Below, piece after piece: positions 44,071 to 58,232 of a DNA stretch of 64,000 nucleotides. This stretch comes from Actinopolymorpha singaporensis (lineage in GTDB: Bacteria > Actinomycetota > Actinomycetes > Propionibacteriales > Actinopolymorphaceae), in NCBI RefSeq assembly GCF_900104745.1, contig NZ_LT629732.1, positions 4,203,981-4,267,980 of the forward strand, in the 5' to 3' direction. Positions within the stretch are counted from its first letter, which is position 1. Every line of letters begins with the position of its first letter. The translations under genes and the position numbers were made by a program. The notes beneath the pieces were generated by a model. That model worked only from the letters and a program-made list of their open reading frames with translations, had not been told where the DNA came from and did no database searches.

Positions 44071-44958
44071 TCACGTTTCGTGCGCGGGTGCACCCGTGGC
44101 GGACGCGAGTTGCTGGATGCCGACGACGCGCAGCAACGCGAGGGCGTCGGCCTCGGAGGTGCCCGGTGCGGCGGAGTAGACGACCAGCGTCTGGTCGGTG
44201 TCGGGGATGTGGAGGGTGTCGCACTCGAGGGTGAGTTCGCCCAGCGACGGATGGACCAGGGTCTTGGTGTGGCTGCGGAAGGTGGAGGCGTCGACGGTGT
44301 CCCACAGCTCGCGGAATTCCGCCGAACGCCGCCGCAGGTCCTCGAGCAGCCGCCGCAGACCCGGGTCCTCCGGATACCGGCCCGCCGCCGAGCGCAGGTT
44401 GGCGACGGTCTGGGCGGAGGTCTGGGCGCGGTCCTCGGCGGAGCCGCCGATCACGGTGCGCGGGGGCTCGTTCGGGTCGGGGAGGAACCTGAGCCGGGTC
44501 TGGTTGCGCCGATCCGGCGAGAGTGCGGACCAGTCACCGTGCAACGCGGACGACATGGCGTTCCAGGCGAGGATGTCGCTTTTCGCGCTGAGCACCATCG
44601 CCGGGAGGTCGGTGAAGCGGTCGATCAGCCGAAGGATCCCTGGGCGTACGTGCAGGTCGATCAGGCCCTGTCGCGGCGGCGTACCTCCGGCGACGTGGAA
44701 GAGGTGGTCACGCTCGTCGGTGTCCAGACGGAGCGCCCGCGCCAGGGCGGACAGCACCTGCTCCGAGGGCCGGGGGCCGCGGCCCTGCTCGAGCCGGACG
44801 ACGTAGTCGACGCTGATCCCGGCGAGCTGGGCGAGCTCCTCGCGCCGCAGACCGCGAACGCGGCGGTGGCGGCCTACCGGCAGCCCCACCTCGCCGGGTC
44901 CGACGCGCTCGCGGGCGCGTCTGATCACCCGGGCCAGCTCCTCGCGGTTCGCCTTCAC
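44071..44958 (-). CDS. XRE-type regulator with MmyB-like ligand domain
   Basis: A 295-residue regulator. Residues about 1-75 form a helix-turn-helix (LRREELAQLAGISVDYVVRLEQGRGPRPSEQV; key words AQLAGIS and RLEQG). The rest matches the MmyB-like domain with DILAWNAMSSALHGDW and the closing beta hairpin SLGELTLECDTLHIPDTDQTLVVYSA (key words GELTL and DQTLVVY), which in other members binds fatty acids or related ligands. GTG 44958. It diverges from a short-chain dehydrogenase gene with 111 bases between starts, a common regulator-target layout. Confidence 0.9.
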   Translation of the reverse strand: MKANREELARVIRRARERVGPGEVGLPVGRHRRVRGLRREELAQLAGISVDYVVRLEQGRGPRPSEQVLSALARALRLDTDERDHLFHVAGGTPPRQGLIDLHVRPGILRLIDRFTDLPAMVLSAKSDILAWNAMSSALHGDWSALSPDRRNQTRLRFLPDPNEPPRTVIGGSAEDRAQTSAQTVANLRSAAGRYPEDPGLRRLLEDLRRRSAEFRELWDTVDASTFRSHTKTLVHPSLGELTLECDTLHIPDTDQTLVVYSAAPGTSEADALALLRVVGIQQLASATGAPAHET

Positions 44959-45069
44959 CCATCCAGCATGCCCTCGGCTGCCCGGCCGCACCAGTCGCGA
45001 GGGTGGGACCGGCGGTCCCACGATCGGCCGGTCCTGGCAGCCCGTCACGGGTCGTCACAGAGTGGGGCC

Positions 45070-45825
45070 ATGACCGAGAACCCCAACCACAGCGAGAACC
45101 CCAGGCACCACGACCGCACCACCGTTCTGGTCACCGGAGCCAACAAGGGCCTGGGCCTGGAGACGTCCCGCCGGCTTGCCCTGCTGGGCTGGACCGTCTG
45201 GATGGCTGCCCGCGACGAACAGGCCGGCCTCGACGCCGCGGCCAGGATCAGGACAATCCAGCCGGATGCCGACGTACGCCCCGTCGTGCTTGACGTCACC
45301 GATGACAAGTCCGTCTTGACGGCGTACGACATCGTCGCGGAATCCGGCACCGGACTGGACGTCCTGATCAACAACGCCGGCGTGGCCGGTTTCCACAGGA
45401 CGACACTGGAGACCGTGCCCGCGGACTTCCTTCCGGTGTTCGGCGTCAACGTCCTCGGCCCGGTGCGGGTGACGCATGCCTTCCTGCCGTTGCTCACCGC
45501 TTCGCCAAGCCCTCGGCTGGTGATGGTGTCCAGCGGCCTGGGATCGATCGCCCTGGTCAACGATCCCGAGCGCACCGAGTCGCGCGTACCGGGGATGGTC
45601 TACCAGTCCTCCAAGGCGGCGCTGAACATGATCGCCAACCAGTACGCCAGGGACCTGCCGGGCGTTCGGGTCACCACCGTCGACCCCGGCTACACCGCCA
45701 CCGACCTCAACGGGCACCAGGGGCACCAGACCGTCACCGAGGGCACCGACGCGATCGTGGCCGCCGCCTCCGCCGACACCGTGGCCGGTCCGCACATCGA
45801 CCGCCACGGCGTGGTCCCACACTGA
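45070..45825 (+). CDS. Classical short-chain dehydrogenase
   Basis: A 251-residue SDR with TGANKGLGLETSRRLA at the cofactor site, NNAGVAG, catalytic Ser in VMVSSGLGS and the Tyr-Lys pair in YQSSKAAL. GANKGLG is typical of carbonyl-reductase-like members. It reduces a ketone or aldehyde; substrate unknown. It is divergent from the XRE/MmyB-type regulator that probably controls it. Confidence 0.9.
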   Translation: MTENPNHSENPRHHDRTTVLVTGANKGLGLETSRRLALLGWTVWMAARDEQAGLDAAARIRTIQPDADVRPVVLDVTDDKSVLTAYDIVAESGTGLDVLINNAGVAGFHRTTLETVPADFLPVFGVNVLGPVRVTHAFLPLLTASPSPRLVMVSSGLGSIALVNDPERTESRVPGMVYQSSKAALNMIANQYARDLPGVRVTTVDPGYTATDLNGHQGHQTVTEGTDAIVAAASADTVAGPHIDRHGVVPH

Positions 45826-45870
45826 TCGCACCCAGCCCGCACCGAGCCCGGTCGCAGGTGGACGCGGACA

Positions 45871-46314
45871 TCATCGTCGGGCAGTGGTGTTCGCACCGTC
45901 CAGCGCCTCCCGGATGATGTCCGCGTGCCCGGCGTGCTGGGCCGTCTCCCGGATCAGGTGCAGCAGGATCCGGCGTACGGGCCAGTGGACCGGCTCGGGC
46001 GGGGACCATGGCGTGACCGGGAGCAGCACGCTCCGGCCGAGGTCGGGCATCGTGCCTACGACATCCTCCAGCCCCTTCGCCGCCGCCTCGTACGACTCCA
46101 GCAACACCCGGAGGGAGTCGTGCTCGGCCATGCGGTACTGCCCGATGTCGAGCATGCCGTCCGGCAGTTCCCCGTCACCGGTGACGATGATCCGCGTCCA
46201 GACCCGCTCGCCGGTGGCCAGGTGCCGGACGATCCCGCCCAGGGTGAGCTCGCTCACGGTGGTACGCCGCCTCGTCTGCTCGTCGGTGACACCGCGGAAG
46301 GTCAGGAGGAGCAA
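45871..46314 (-). CDS. DinB/DUF664-family protein, N-terminus shortened
   Basis: A 147-residue four-helix protein with LGGIVRHLATGERVW and HLIRETAQHAGHADIIREALDG, holding the three metal-binding His positions of the DinB-like superfamily. Members include bacillithiol or mycothiol S-transferases and DNA-damage proteins. The usual first helix (about 20-25 residues) is absent: an in-frame TGA lies two codons before the only available start, a TTG at 46314 without a good ribosome site. The gene may be 5'-truncated. It follows the epimerase by 49 bases. Confidence 0.7.
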   Translation of the reverse strand: MLLLTFRGVTDEQTRRRTTVSELTLGGIVRHLATGERVWTRIIVTGDGELPDGMLDIGQYRMAEHDSLRVLLESYEAAAKGLEDVVGTMPDLGRSVLLPVTPWSPPEPVHWPVRRILLHLIRETAQHAGHADIIREALDGANTTARR

Positions 46315-46363
46315 CGGTCAGTTGACGGCCTCAATTCGAGTCGTTCCGTGTGGGACGGACCTC

Positions 46364-47209
46364 CTACCGTTCGTCGACGACCAGATGGCGGGCGTGGAAG
46401 CCGAGCAACTCCTCGGCCCGGGTGATGACGTACGGCGTCTGCCGCCCGACCAGCGGCGTGCGTACCTCGCTGGTCGGGTGGTAGCGGGCGATCAGCTCGG
46501 CGGTCGGGCGGTCTGCGAGGGTGTCCGGCGCCATGACGTACACCGGCTGGAACCCCGGCACCTCGCTCTCCACCCCGAGCCGGATCGCCTCGGCCGCGTC
46601 CCGCAGGTCGAGGTAGGCCCACAGCTCCCGCACCGCCTCTGCCGGGTCCGCGCGTACCTGGGCGGCGCGCTCGGCCAGCGCGCTCGCGGAGGTGGTGAAC
46701 GGGAAGCGGTAGGCGAGGATCGGCATCCCGAAACGCCGGTGGATCATCGCCGCGGTCGCCTCGTCCACCTGTTTGGACAGGCCGTAGGACTCCTCGGGCC
46801 AGAACGGGTGGTCCTCGTCGATCGGCACGTACGCCGGTGAGTTCACCTCACGGGCCCACGCCAGGCCCAGCGCAGACACACTGGAGGCGATGACCGCCCT
46901 GCCCACGCCGGCCTCGGCGGCGTACTGCAGCACGACCAGGGTCGCGCAGGAGTTGTTGACGAACACGTCCTCCGGCCGTCCGAGGGGTGCGGGCGTCGCC
47001 GCGAGGTGCACCACGGCGTCGACGCCGGTCACCGCCCGCGACACCGCCGCCGGGTCCGTGGCGTCTCCGCGTTCGACCTCGACGCCGCTGGTGTCCGGCG
47101 GTGTGTCGTCCTCGCGCACCAGCGCCCTCACTGCGTGCCCGGCCTCGACGAGCCGGGCGGTGGCCGCTCCACCGATGGCGCCGCCGGCCCCCGTGACAAG
47201 AATCCTCAT
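46364..47209 (-). CDS. NAD-dependent epimerase/dehydratase-family protein
   Basis: A 281-residue extended SDR: TGAGGAIGGAATARL at the cofactor site, VVHLAATPAPLGRPEDV, Ser in VIASSVSALGLA and YGLSK as the Tyr-Lys pair. It acts on a nucleotide sugar or a similar polyol or ketone. AGAGGAAGCC precedes the ATG. Its start is 169 bases from the divergent P-loop kinase gene. Confidence 0.88.
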   Translation of the reverse strand: MRILVTGAGGAIGGAATARLVEAGHAVRALVREDDTPPDTSGVEVERGDATDPAAVSRAVTGVDAVVHLAATPAPLGRPEDVFVNNSCATLVVLQYAAEAGVGRAVIASSVSALGLAWAREVNSPAYVPIDEDHPFWPEESYGLSKQVDEATAAMIHRRFGMPILAYRFPFTTSASALAERAAQVRADPAEAVRELWAYLDLRDAAEAIRLGVESEVPGFQPVYVMAPDTLADRPTAELIARYHPTSEVRTPLVGRQTPYVITRAEELLGFHARHLVVDER

Positions 47210-47378
47210 GGCTTCCTCTGCTCCTCGGCCTCAACTGCCGCGGATCCACGCGGTGACGCGGACCCGCACCGGTCGCCTCCCGACGTCCGTCCTACTACGA
47301 GGCGGCGGACACGTCCACGATGCGGCCGGTCACCACCCGCGACGTCCCGCGCCGCATCCCCGGAACATGATGGGGGAC

Positions 47379-48131
47379 ATGGAGCTTTCGAACGTGCTGT
47401 GGATCGGTGGTCCGGCCGGCGCGGGCAAGACGACGGTCGCCCGGAAGCTGGCGCGGCGGCACGGTCTTCGCTGGTACAACTCCGACAGCCGCACCTGGAT
47501 CCATCGCGAGCGGGCGCGCGCCGCCGGTGTGCCCGTGCCCGACCGCGGCCCGGCACACAACCTCTACGACCGCGCCCCGATGATCGTCGACGACCTACGT
47601 GCGCTGCCCGCGTCCCCGCTGGTGGTGGCCGAGGGCGGGCCGATCAGCCCGGCGATGGTGACCGTTCCCGGCAGGGCGGTGTGGCTGATGCCGTCGCGGG
47701 AGGTTCAGCACGAACGGTTGCGCCGGCGGCATCCGGAGGGCGTGCCGGCGTACTACCTGCAGACCTGGGACCGGCTGACCACGATGCTCGCGGACTCCCC
47801 GGTCACCACGCTCGTCGTCGACGACCTGACCGAGGAGGAGACCCTCGCGGAGGTGGAGCGGATCTTCGCATCGGCACTTGCCGGGGGCCTGACGGCCACG
47901 AGTGTGGAGGAACGCCGCGCGCTCGTCCGGTACGGCAACGACGCGCTGGTCACGCAGCATGCCGGTCCGTTGACCAGGCCCGAGGTCCCGGTCGACACGT
48001 CGACGGTCGTACGGACCTTCGACTGCGAGTGCGCCGACCCGGAGTGCACGGCACTGGTGGACCTCATCGTCGCCGACGCGGTGGCCGCGGTCGCCGAACC
48101 GGCGCCTTCGATTCTCGCCGCCGGGCACTGA
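47379..48131 (+). CDS. P-loop nucleotide kinase-like ATPase
   Basis: A 250-residue protein with Walker A GGPAGAGKTTVARKLA (residues 9-24), YNSDSRTWIHRERARAAG as a possible lid, and VVAEGGPISPAM. A C-terminal extension carries CECADPECTALV, a three-cysteine cluster that may bind metal and is often seen at the end of actinobacterial proteins of this type. It looks like a small-molecule kinase; substrate unknown. ATG 47379 is chosen because GGGGG precedes it; ATG codons at 47367 and 47370 lack ribosome sites. Confidence 0.75.
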   Translation: MELSNVLWIGGPAGAGKTTVARKLARRHGLRWYNSDSRTWIHRERARAAGVPVPDRGPAHNLYDRAPMIVDDLRALPASPLVVAEGGPISPAMVTVPGRAVWLMPSREVQHERLRRRHPEGVPAYYLQTWDRLTTMLADSPVTTLVVDDLTEEETLAEVERIFASALAGGLTATSVEERRALVRYGNDALVTQHAGPLTRPEVPVDTSTVVRTFDCECADPECTALVDLIVADAVAAVAEPAPSILAAGH

Positions 48132-48161
48132 TCGGGTCAGCGTGCCCGGCGTCGTGCGTAC

Positions 48162-53315
<5,154 letters not shown>

Positions 53316-53619
53316 CGCGATCTCCGGGGGTCTGGGGTGCGTTTCCTCGACCGTGGGAGCCGTACGGCGCCCGGCACGGGAATGTCATCACGGTGCGATC
53401 TCCACACCACCTGACCATCTCCTCGCCGGCACAGGGCCGAAGGTCCCGAGCTGGCGACGGGATGAGGGAGAGCGGTCACCGGCCACTGACCGCTGCGACA
53501 GGGCGCCATACAGTTACCGGCTCCGCGGCCAGGGAACTGTCGAGCGGTCGGTTAGTTAGGCTAGCCTTCGCTTGGGAAGGCTGACCTGTCGAACGTAACC
53601 GTCGTGTCGGAGTGGACGA
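53316..53619. other. Divergent promoter region between the kinase and efeU
   Basis: About 304 bases without a gene separate the leftward kinase from the rightward iron-uptake operon. The efeU side holds an iron box (listed separately). Short open frames in this stretch have no support. Confidence 0.6.
53551..53570 (+). promoter_or_regulatory. Iron box (IdeR/DmdR1-type operator) before efeU
   Basis: TTAGTTAGGCTAGCCTTCG contains the 10-bp palindrome AGGCTAGCCT and resembles the actinobacterial iron-regulator consensus built on TTAGGCTAACCT. It lies about 50 bases before the efeU start, where repression in iron-replete cells would act. Confidence 0.75.
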
Positions 53620-54501
53620 ATGCTGGCGAACTACCTGATCGGACTGCGCGAGGGGCTGGAGGCATCCCTGGTCGTGGTCATCCTGGTCGCCTACCTGGTG
53701 AGGTCGGATCGCCGCCGCCTCATCCCGCGGATCTGGGCGGGGGTGGCGGTCGCGGTCGGTGTCTCGATGGCGTTCGGTGCACTGCTCACCTTCGGGCCTC
53801 GCGGCCTTAGCTTCGAGGCGCAGGAGGCGATCGGCGGTTCGCTGTCCATCGTGGCCGTCGGGTTCGTGACCTGGATGGTGTTCTGGATGGCACGCTCGGC
53901 CCGCGGGCTTTCGTCGGAGCTGCGTGGCCGGATCGACCGGGCTGCCGACGGTGGCCGGGCGAGCCTGGTCGTCGTCGCCATGCTCGCGGTCGGCCGCGAG
54001 GGTCTGGAGACGGCGTTGTTCCTGTGGGCGGCCACCCAGGCAGCCACCCGGACGACGCAGGGCACGACCTCCACCGTGGGCCCGCTGGCCGGTGCGGCGC
54101 TCGGGATCCTCACCGCGGTGGGCCTTGGCTACCTCATCTACCGGGGAGTGCTCCGGCTCAACCTCTCCAAGTTCTTCACCTGGACCGGCGCGTTCCTGAT
54201 CCTGATCGCCGCGGGTGTGGTCGCCTACGGCGTGCACGACCTGCAGGAAGCCCGGATCCTGCCCGGGGTGAACAACCTGGCCTTCGACGTGAGCGGCACG
54301 ATCGCCCCGACCTCGTGGCTGGGCACGCTGCTCAAGGGAACGCTGAACTTCTCACCCGCCACCACCTGGCTCGAGGCCGCCGTGTGGGTCGCCTACGTGG
54401 TCCCGGTGATGTTCTGGTTCTTCCGCCGGATCCGCCAGAACAACGCTCCCGCCACACCCACCGCACCGGCCGTCCCCGCGTCGGCGTCGAGTGCCGGCTG
54501 A
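53620..54501 (+). CDS. efeU: EfeU, FTR1-family iron permease
   Basis: A 293-residue membrane protein with seven predicted helices. The two REGLE motifs that line the iron path are present (REGLEASL at about residue 9 and REGLETAL near 126). It moves ferric iron across the membrane after oxidation by the partner proteins. The ATG follows GGAGTGG. It leads the operon efeU-efeO-efeB and is controlled by the upstream iron box. Confidence 0.93.
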   Translation: MLANYLIGLREGLEASLVVVILVAYLVRSDRRRLIPRIWAGVAVAVGVSMAFGALLTFGPRGLSFEAQEAIGGSLSIVAVGFVTWMVFWMARSARGLSSELRGRIDRAADGGRASLVVVAMLAVGREGLETALFLWAATQAATRTTQGTTSTVGPLAGAALGILTAVGLGYLIYRGVLRLNLSKFFTWTGAFLILIAAGVVAYGVHDLQEARILPGVNNLAFDVSGTIAPTSWLGTLLKGTLNFSPATTWLEAAVWVAYVVPVMFWFFRRIRQNNAPATPTAPAVPASASSAG

Positions 54502-54523
54502 CCGTGGGCTCGGCAGACCCGAA

Positions 54524-54557
54524 CCAGCCGATCCAGCCGATCCAGCCGATCCAGCCC
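54524..54557. repeat. 9-bp tandem repeat between efeU and efeO
   Basis: The unit CCAGCCGAT occurs three times in a row plus a partial fourth (CCAGCCC), in the 83-base gap between the two genes, just upstream of the efeO ribosome site. Confidence 0.85.
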
Positions 54558-54584
54558 AGATCCGGACCAGAAGGACACCCGTCC

Positions 54585-55784
54585 ATGCGTCTCCCGAAGC
54601 ACCCGCCGGTTCCCGCCGTCCTCTGCGTGCTCGCCGCGGCCGCCGTCATGCTGGCGTCGGCGGGCTGCACGTCCAACGAGCCGCGTACGTCCGCCGGCCG
54701 GGGCGACGGCGAAGGCGCCAAGGGTGGGATCACGGTGTCCGCTACGGACGACGCGTGCTCGGTGTCCACCACCGAGGCGCCCTCGGGGACGCTGGTGTTC
54801 GACGTGACGAACGACGGCAGCAAGGTCACCGAGTTCTACCTCTACCGTGCGGACGGGAAGACGATCGCGGGCGAGGTCGAGAACATCGGCCCGGGCCTCA
54901 CCCGACAGCTCGTCGTACGTGCCCAGCCCGGCACCTACACCACGGCCTGCAAGCCCGGCATGTCCGGCGACGGTATCCGGGCGCGCTTCACCGTGACCGG
55001 TTCGGGCACGGCTGTCACCGGAGCCGACCAGCGCCTGCTCGACCAGGCGGCCGCACGCTATCGGTCGTACGTCGCGGCCGAGGCCGGCAGGCTGCTCAGC
55101 GGTACGAAGCAGTTCGTGGCCGCCTACAAGGCGGGGCAGTACGACCGGGCCCGTGAGCTGTACGCCCCGGTGCGCGTGCACTGGGAACGCATCGAGCCGG
55201 TCGCGGAGTCCTTCGGTGACCTCGACCCGAAGATGGACCTCCGCGAGGCGGATCTGGCGGCGGGCCAGACCTGGACCGGCTGGCACCTGCTGGAGAAGGA
55301 CCTCTGGTGGCCGGCCGACGCGCGAGGCGCGCAGCGGCTCACCGACGCCGAACGCGCGAAGTACGCCGACCAGCTTCTCGCCGACACCGGCGACCTGCGC
55401 AAGCGGGTCGCGACCCTGAACTACCAGCCGGACCAACTGGCCAACGGCGCCAAGGAACTCCTGGACGAGGTGGCCACCGGCAAGGTCACCGGCGAGGAGG
55501 AGATCTGGTCGCACACCGACCTGTTCGACTTCCAGGCCAACATCGACGGTGCCAGGGTCGCCTTCGACGCGCTGCGTCCCGTGGTGGACAGGAAGGATCC
55601 CGCCCTGGGCAGCGTCATCGAGCACCGCTTCGCCGCTCTGCAGAAGCAGCTCGCCGAATACCGCCGCGGCGACGGATTCGTCTCCTACACCGACCTCTCC
55701 CAGACCCAGGTCAAGCAGTTGTCGGACTCGGTGAACGCACTGGCCGAGCCGCTGTCCCGCCTCACCGCCACCGTCCTGGTGTGA
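54585..55784 (+). CDS. efeO: EfeO, cupredoxin-M75 iron-binding lipoprotein
   Basis: A 399-residue protein. A signal peptide ends in SAGC, so it is lipid-anchored. Residues about 48-135 form the cupredoxin-like domain (TLVFDVTNDGSKVTEFYLY) and the rest the M75 imelysin-like domain with HWERIEPVAESFGDLDP, whose HxxE motif binds metal, and WHLLEKDLW. It delivers iron to EfeU. AAGGA precedes the ATG. Confidence 0.93.
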   Translation: MRLPKHPPVPAVLCVLAAAAVMLASAGCTSNEPRTSAGRGDGEGAKGGITVSATDDACSVSTTEAPSGTLVFDVTNDGSKVTEFYLYRADGKTIAGEVENIGPGLTRQLVVRAQPGTYTTACKPGMSGDGIRARFTVTGSGTAVTGADQRLLDQAAARYRSYVAAEAGRLLSGTKQFVAAYKAGQYDRARELYAPVRVHWERIEPVAESFGDLDPKMDLREADLAAGQTWTGWHLLEKDLWWPADARGAQRLTDAERAKYADQLLADTGDLRKRVATLNYQPDQLANGAKELLDEVATGKVTGEEEIWSHTDLFDFQANIDGARVAFDALRPVVDRKDPALGSVIEHRFAALQKQLAEYRRGDGFVSYTDLSQTQVKQLSDSVNALAEPLSRLTATVLV

Positions 55785-55788
55785 CGAC

Positions 55789-57138
55789 ATGACCGACGAC
55801 GCCATCCGGAAGTCCACCCCGAAGTCCACCCCGAAGTCCATCCCGAAGTCCACCCGGGACGGCGTGAGCCGGCGCCGGCTGTTCGGCCTGGCCGGGGCCG
55901 GTGCGGCCGTGGGCGCGGCCGGGTTCGCCGGCGGGTTTGGGGTTGCGCATGCCGCCGAGGCGGATGCCTTCGACCCCGCCCGGTCGTCGGACCGGGGCGC
56001 TGGGGACCGGTACCCGTTCCACGGCGCCCACCAGGCCGGCATCGTCACGCCCGCGCAGGACCGGCTGCACTTCGCGGCGTTCGACGTCACCGCGACGACC
56101 CGCGCCGAACTCGTCTCGCTCCTGCGGGAGTGGACCGCCGCCGCTGTCGCGCTGACCCATGGCGACACGGTCGGTGGCGGCACGCCGGGGGCGTACGAGG
56201 CGCCTCCGCCCGACACCGGAGAGGCGCTGGGCCTGCCGCCGTCGCGGCTGACCCTGACGTTCGGCTTCGGGCCGTCCCTCTTCCGCGACGCCGAGGGGAA
56301 CGACCGGTTCGGGATCGACGACCGAAGGCCGCGGGGACTGCGCCGGCTGCCGCACTTCCCCAAGGACAACCTCGACCCGGCCCGCAGCGACGGCGACCTG
56401 TGTGTGCAGGCGTGCGCGGACGATCCGCAGGTCGCCGTACACGCGATCCGGAACCTGTCCAGGCTCGCCTTCGGCACGGCCGCGTTGCGCTGGTCCCAGC
56501 TCGGTTTCGGCCGTACGTCATCGACGTCGAGGACCCAGCAGACGCCGCGCAATCTCTTCGGCTTCAAGGACGGCACCGCCAACCTCAAGGCGGAGGAGAC
56601 CCGGCTGGTCGACCAGCACGTGTGGGTGGGCGCCGCCGACGACCCGAAGGCGCGCTGGCTCGCCGGCGGCTCCTACCTCGTTGCCCGCCGGATCACCATG
56701 AACATCGAGACGTGGGACCGTACATCCCTGCGGGAGCAGGAAAATCTCGTCGGCCGGGACCGGCCCGAGGGTGCACCGCTGTCGGGTGGGACGGAGTTCA
56801 CCCCACCCGACCTCACGGTGAAGGGATCCGACGGCAAGCCGCTGTTGACAGCCGACTCCCATGTCCGGCTTGCGCATCACAGCCAGAACGACGGCGTACG
56901 GATGCTGCGGCGCGGCTACAACTTCACCGACGGCAACGACGCGCTGGGCCGGCTCGACGCTGGCCTGTTCTTCGTCGCGTACGTTCGCGATCCGGACACG
57001 CACTACATCCCGATGCAGACCAGGCTGGCCGCCCGGGACGGCCTGATGGAGTACCTCCAGCACCGCGGCTCGGCGCTGTTCGCCGTGCCGCCGGGCGTGC
57101 GCCCTGGTGAGTACGTCGGCCAGGCGCTGTTCACCTGA
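55789..57138 (+). CDS. efeB: EfeB, Tat-exported DyP-type haem peroxidase
   Basis: A 449-residue protein. The twin-arginine signal [15 protein letters not shown] lies at residues 29-43, preceded by an unusual [15 protein letters not shown] stretch. The body has the DyP peroxidase motif GFKDGTAN with the catalytic Asp, and the proximal-haem region near [22 protein letters not shown] (His and Arg). It works with EfeUO in iron uptake, possibly releasing iron from haem or oxidising Fe(II). It follows efeO by four bases, and its last bases overlap the opposite dioxygenase gene. Confidence 0.93.
   Translation: MTDDAIRKSTPKSTPKSIPKSTRDGVSRRRLFGLAGAGAAVGAAGFAGGFGVAHAAEADAFDPARSSDRGAGDRYPFHGAHQAGIVTPAQDRLHFAAFDVTATTRAELVSLLREWTAAAVALTHGDTVGGGTPGAYEAPPPDTGEALGLPPSRLTLTFGFGPSLFRDAEGNDRFGIDDRRPRGLRRLPHFPKDNLDPARSDGDLCVQACADDPQVAVHAIRNLSRLAFGTAALRWSQLGFGRTSSTSRTQQTPRNLFGFKDGTANLKAEETRLVDQHVWVGAADDPKARWLAGGSYLVARRITMNIETWDRTSLREQENLVGRDRPEGAPLSGGTEFTPPDLTVKGSDGKPLLTADSHVRLAHHSQNDGVRMLRRGYNFTDGNDALGRLDAGLFFVAYVRDPDTHYIPMQTRLAARDGLMEYLQHRGSALFAVPPGVRPGEYVGQALFT
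55810..55857 (+). repeat. 12-bp repeat encoding KSTP in the EfeB leader
   Basis: Four copies of AAGTCCACCCCG (third with one change, fourth with one) encode [16 protein letters not shown] just before the twin-arginine motif. Confidence 0.85.
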
Positions 57139-58105
57139 CCGCCGGCACCTCGGAGTAGTGCGAGGCGTCGCCCTTGCGTACGGCACTTCGCTCACCGTCC
57201 ACGCTCACCGGAACGTCGCCGGCCAGGGTGATCCGGTGCAGCAGCCGCGGATGGTCGTCGTAGTCGTCGACGGCGTAGTGCTGGGTCGCGCGGTTGTCCC
57301 AGATCACGAGGTCGCCGGGCAACCAGTTCCACCGGACGGTGTTGTCCAGCCGGGTCACGTGCCGCTGCAGGAGTTCGAACAGTTCGCGGGAGTCTCGGGT
57401 GCTCAGGCCGACGAACCGGCGTACGAAGTGACCGAGCAGCAGGGACCGCTCGCCGGTCTCGGGGTGGACGCGCACGACCGGGTGCTCGGTCTCGAACTCC
57501 TCCTGCCCGAACTCGGCACGGTACTCCTGCTGCCTGACGTCGATCCCACCGAGCCGCCGCTCGTCCCGCTCGGCCGCGTAGTCGTAGAGGTTGGAGTGCA
57601 CCGCCCACAGTTCGTTCGCGAGGGCCTGGAGCGCGGGGTGCAGGGTGTCGTACGCCCGTACGGTGTTGGCCCACACCGTCGACCCGCCGTAGGGAGGAAG
57701 GACCAGCGCGCGGAGCAGGCTGATCGCGGGCACCCGGTCGACGAACGTCACGTCGGTGTGCCAGCTGTTCGCCTTGCTGTAGTCGGAGTCGATCGGCAGG
57801 ACCGCGTCGCCGTCTCCGGCCACGGTGGGATGCGGTTTCGTCGGGGTGCCGAGCAGCGACGCGAACTCCCGCTGGCCGGCGTCGTCGAGGTGTTGCTGGT
57901 CGCGTAGGAAGACCACCCGGTGCGCCAGGAGGGCCCGCCGGATCTCGGCGACAGTGGCCGGTTCGACGTCGCCGCCGACGCTCACTCCGCCGATCACGGC
58001 GCCGATGGTCCCGGAGGTCGGGCGTACTTCGATGCGTTCGTAACCGTCCTCGGTCGCGTCGGGCCGGTCGGTGGTCAGGTCTGAGAGCGTGGTGAGCGTG
58101 GTCAT
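57131..58105 (-). CDS. TauD/TfdA-family Fe(II)/2-oxoglutarate dioxygenase
   Basis: A 324-residue dioxygenase. The iron triad is His116 and Asp118 (WHTDVTF) and His276 in [12 protein letters not shown], followed by the oxoglutarate Arg in [11 protein letters not shown]; these match TauD. It probably releases sulphite from a sulphonate such as taurine or cleaves a related compound. No sulphonate transporter adjoins it. The start ATG 58105 is divergent from the GNAT operon; the promoter gap holds GGGATAGTAGGGAT, a repeated GGGAT that may be an operator. Confidence 0.88.
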   Translation of the reverse strand: MTTLTTLSDLTTDRPDATEDGYERIEVRPTSGTIGAVIGGVSVGGDVEPATVAEIRRALLAHRVVFLRDQQHLDDAGQREFASLLGTPTKPHPTVAGDGDAVLPIDSDYSKANSWHTDVTFVDRVPAISLLRALVLPPYGGSTVWANTVRAYDTLHPALQALANELWAVHSNLYDYAAERDERRLGGIDVRQQEYRAEFGQEEFETEHPVVRVHPETGERSLLLGHFVRRFVGLSTRDSRELFELLQRHVTRLDNTVRWNWLPGDLVIWDNRATQHYAVDDYDDHPRLLHRITLAGDVPVSVDGERSAVRKGDASHYSEVPAVR

Positions 58106-58211
58106 AATCCCTACTATCCCGCTGGGAATTGTCGCTAAACCAGGGCTGTCCCGACCCGTGGACGGTGGTTAGGCTGGCTCGACGTTGGGCGAACACCCTC
58201 TGGAGGTCACG

Positions 58212-58232
58212 ATGACCGTGGTGCGCCGATGA
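58212..58232 (+). CDS. Six-codon mini-ORF coupled to the GNAT gene
   Basis: ATG 58212, six bases after GGAGG, encodes MTVVRR and ends with TGA at 58230-58232, which overlaps the ATG of the GNAT gene by four bases. The GNAT start has no other good ribosome site within range, so ribosomes that finish the mini-ORF probably re-initiate there. It may be a leader peptide or simply a false start; its use cannot be proved from sequence. Confidence 0.45.
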   Translation: MTVVRR

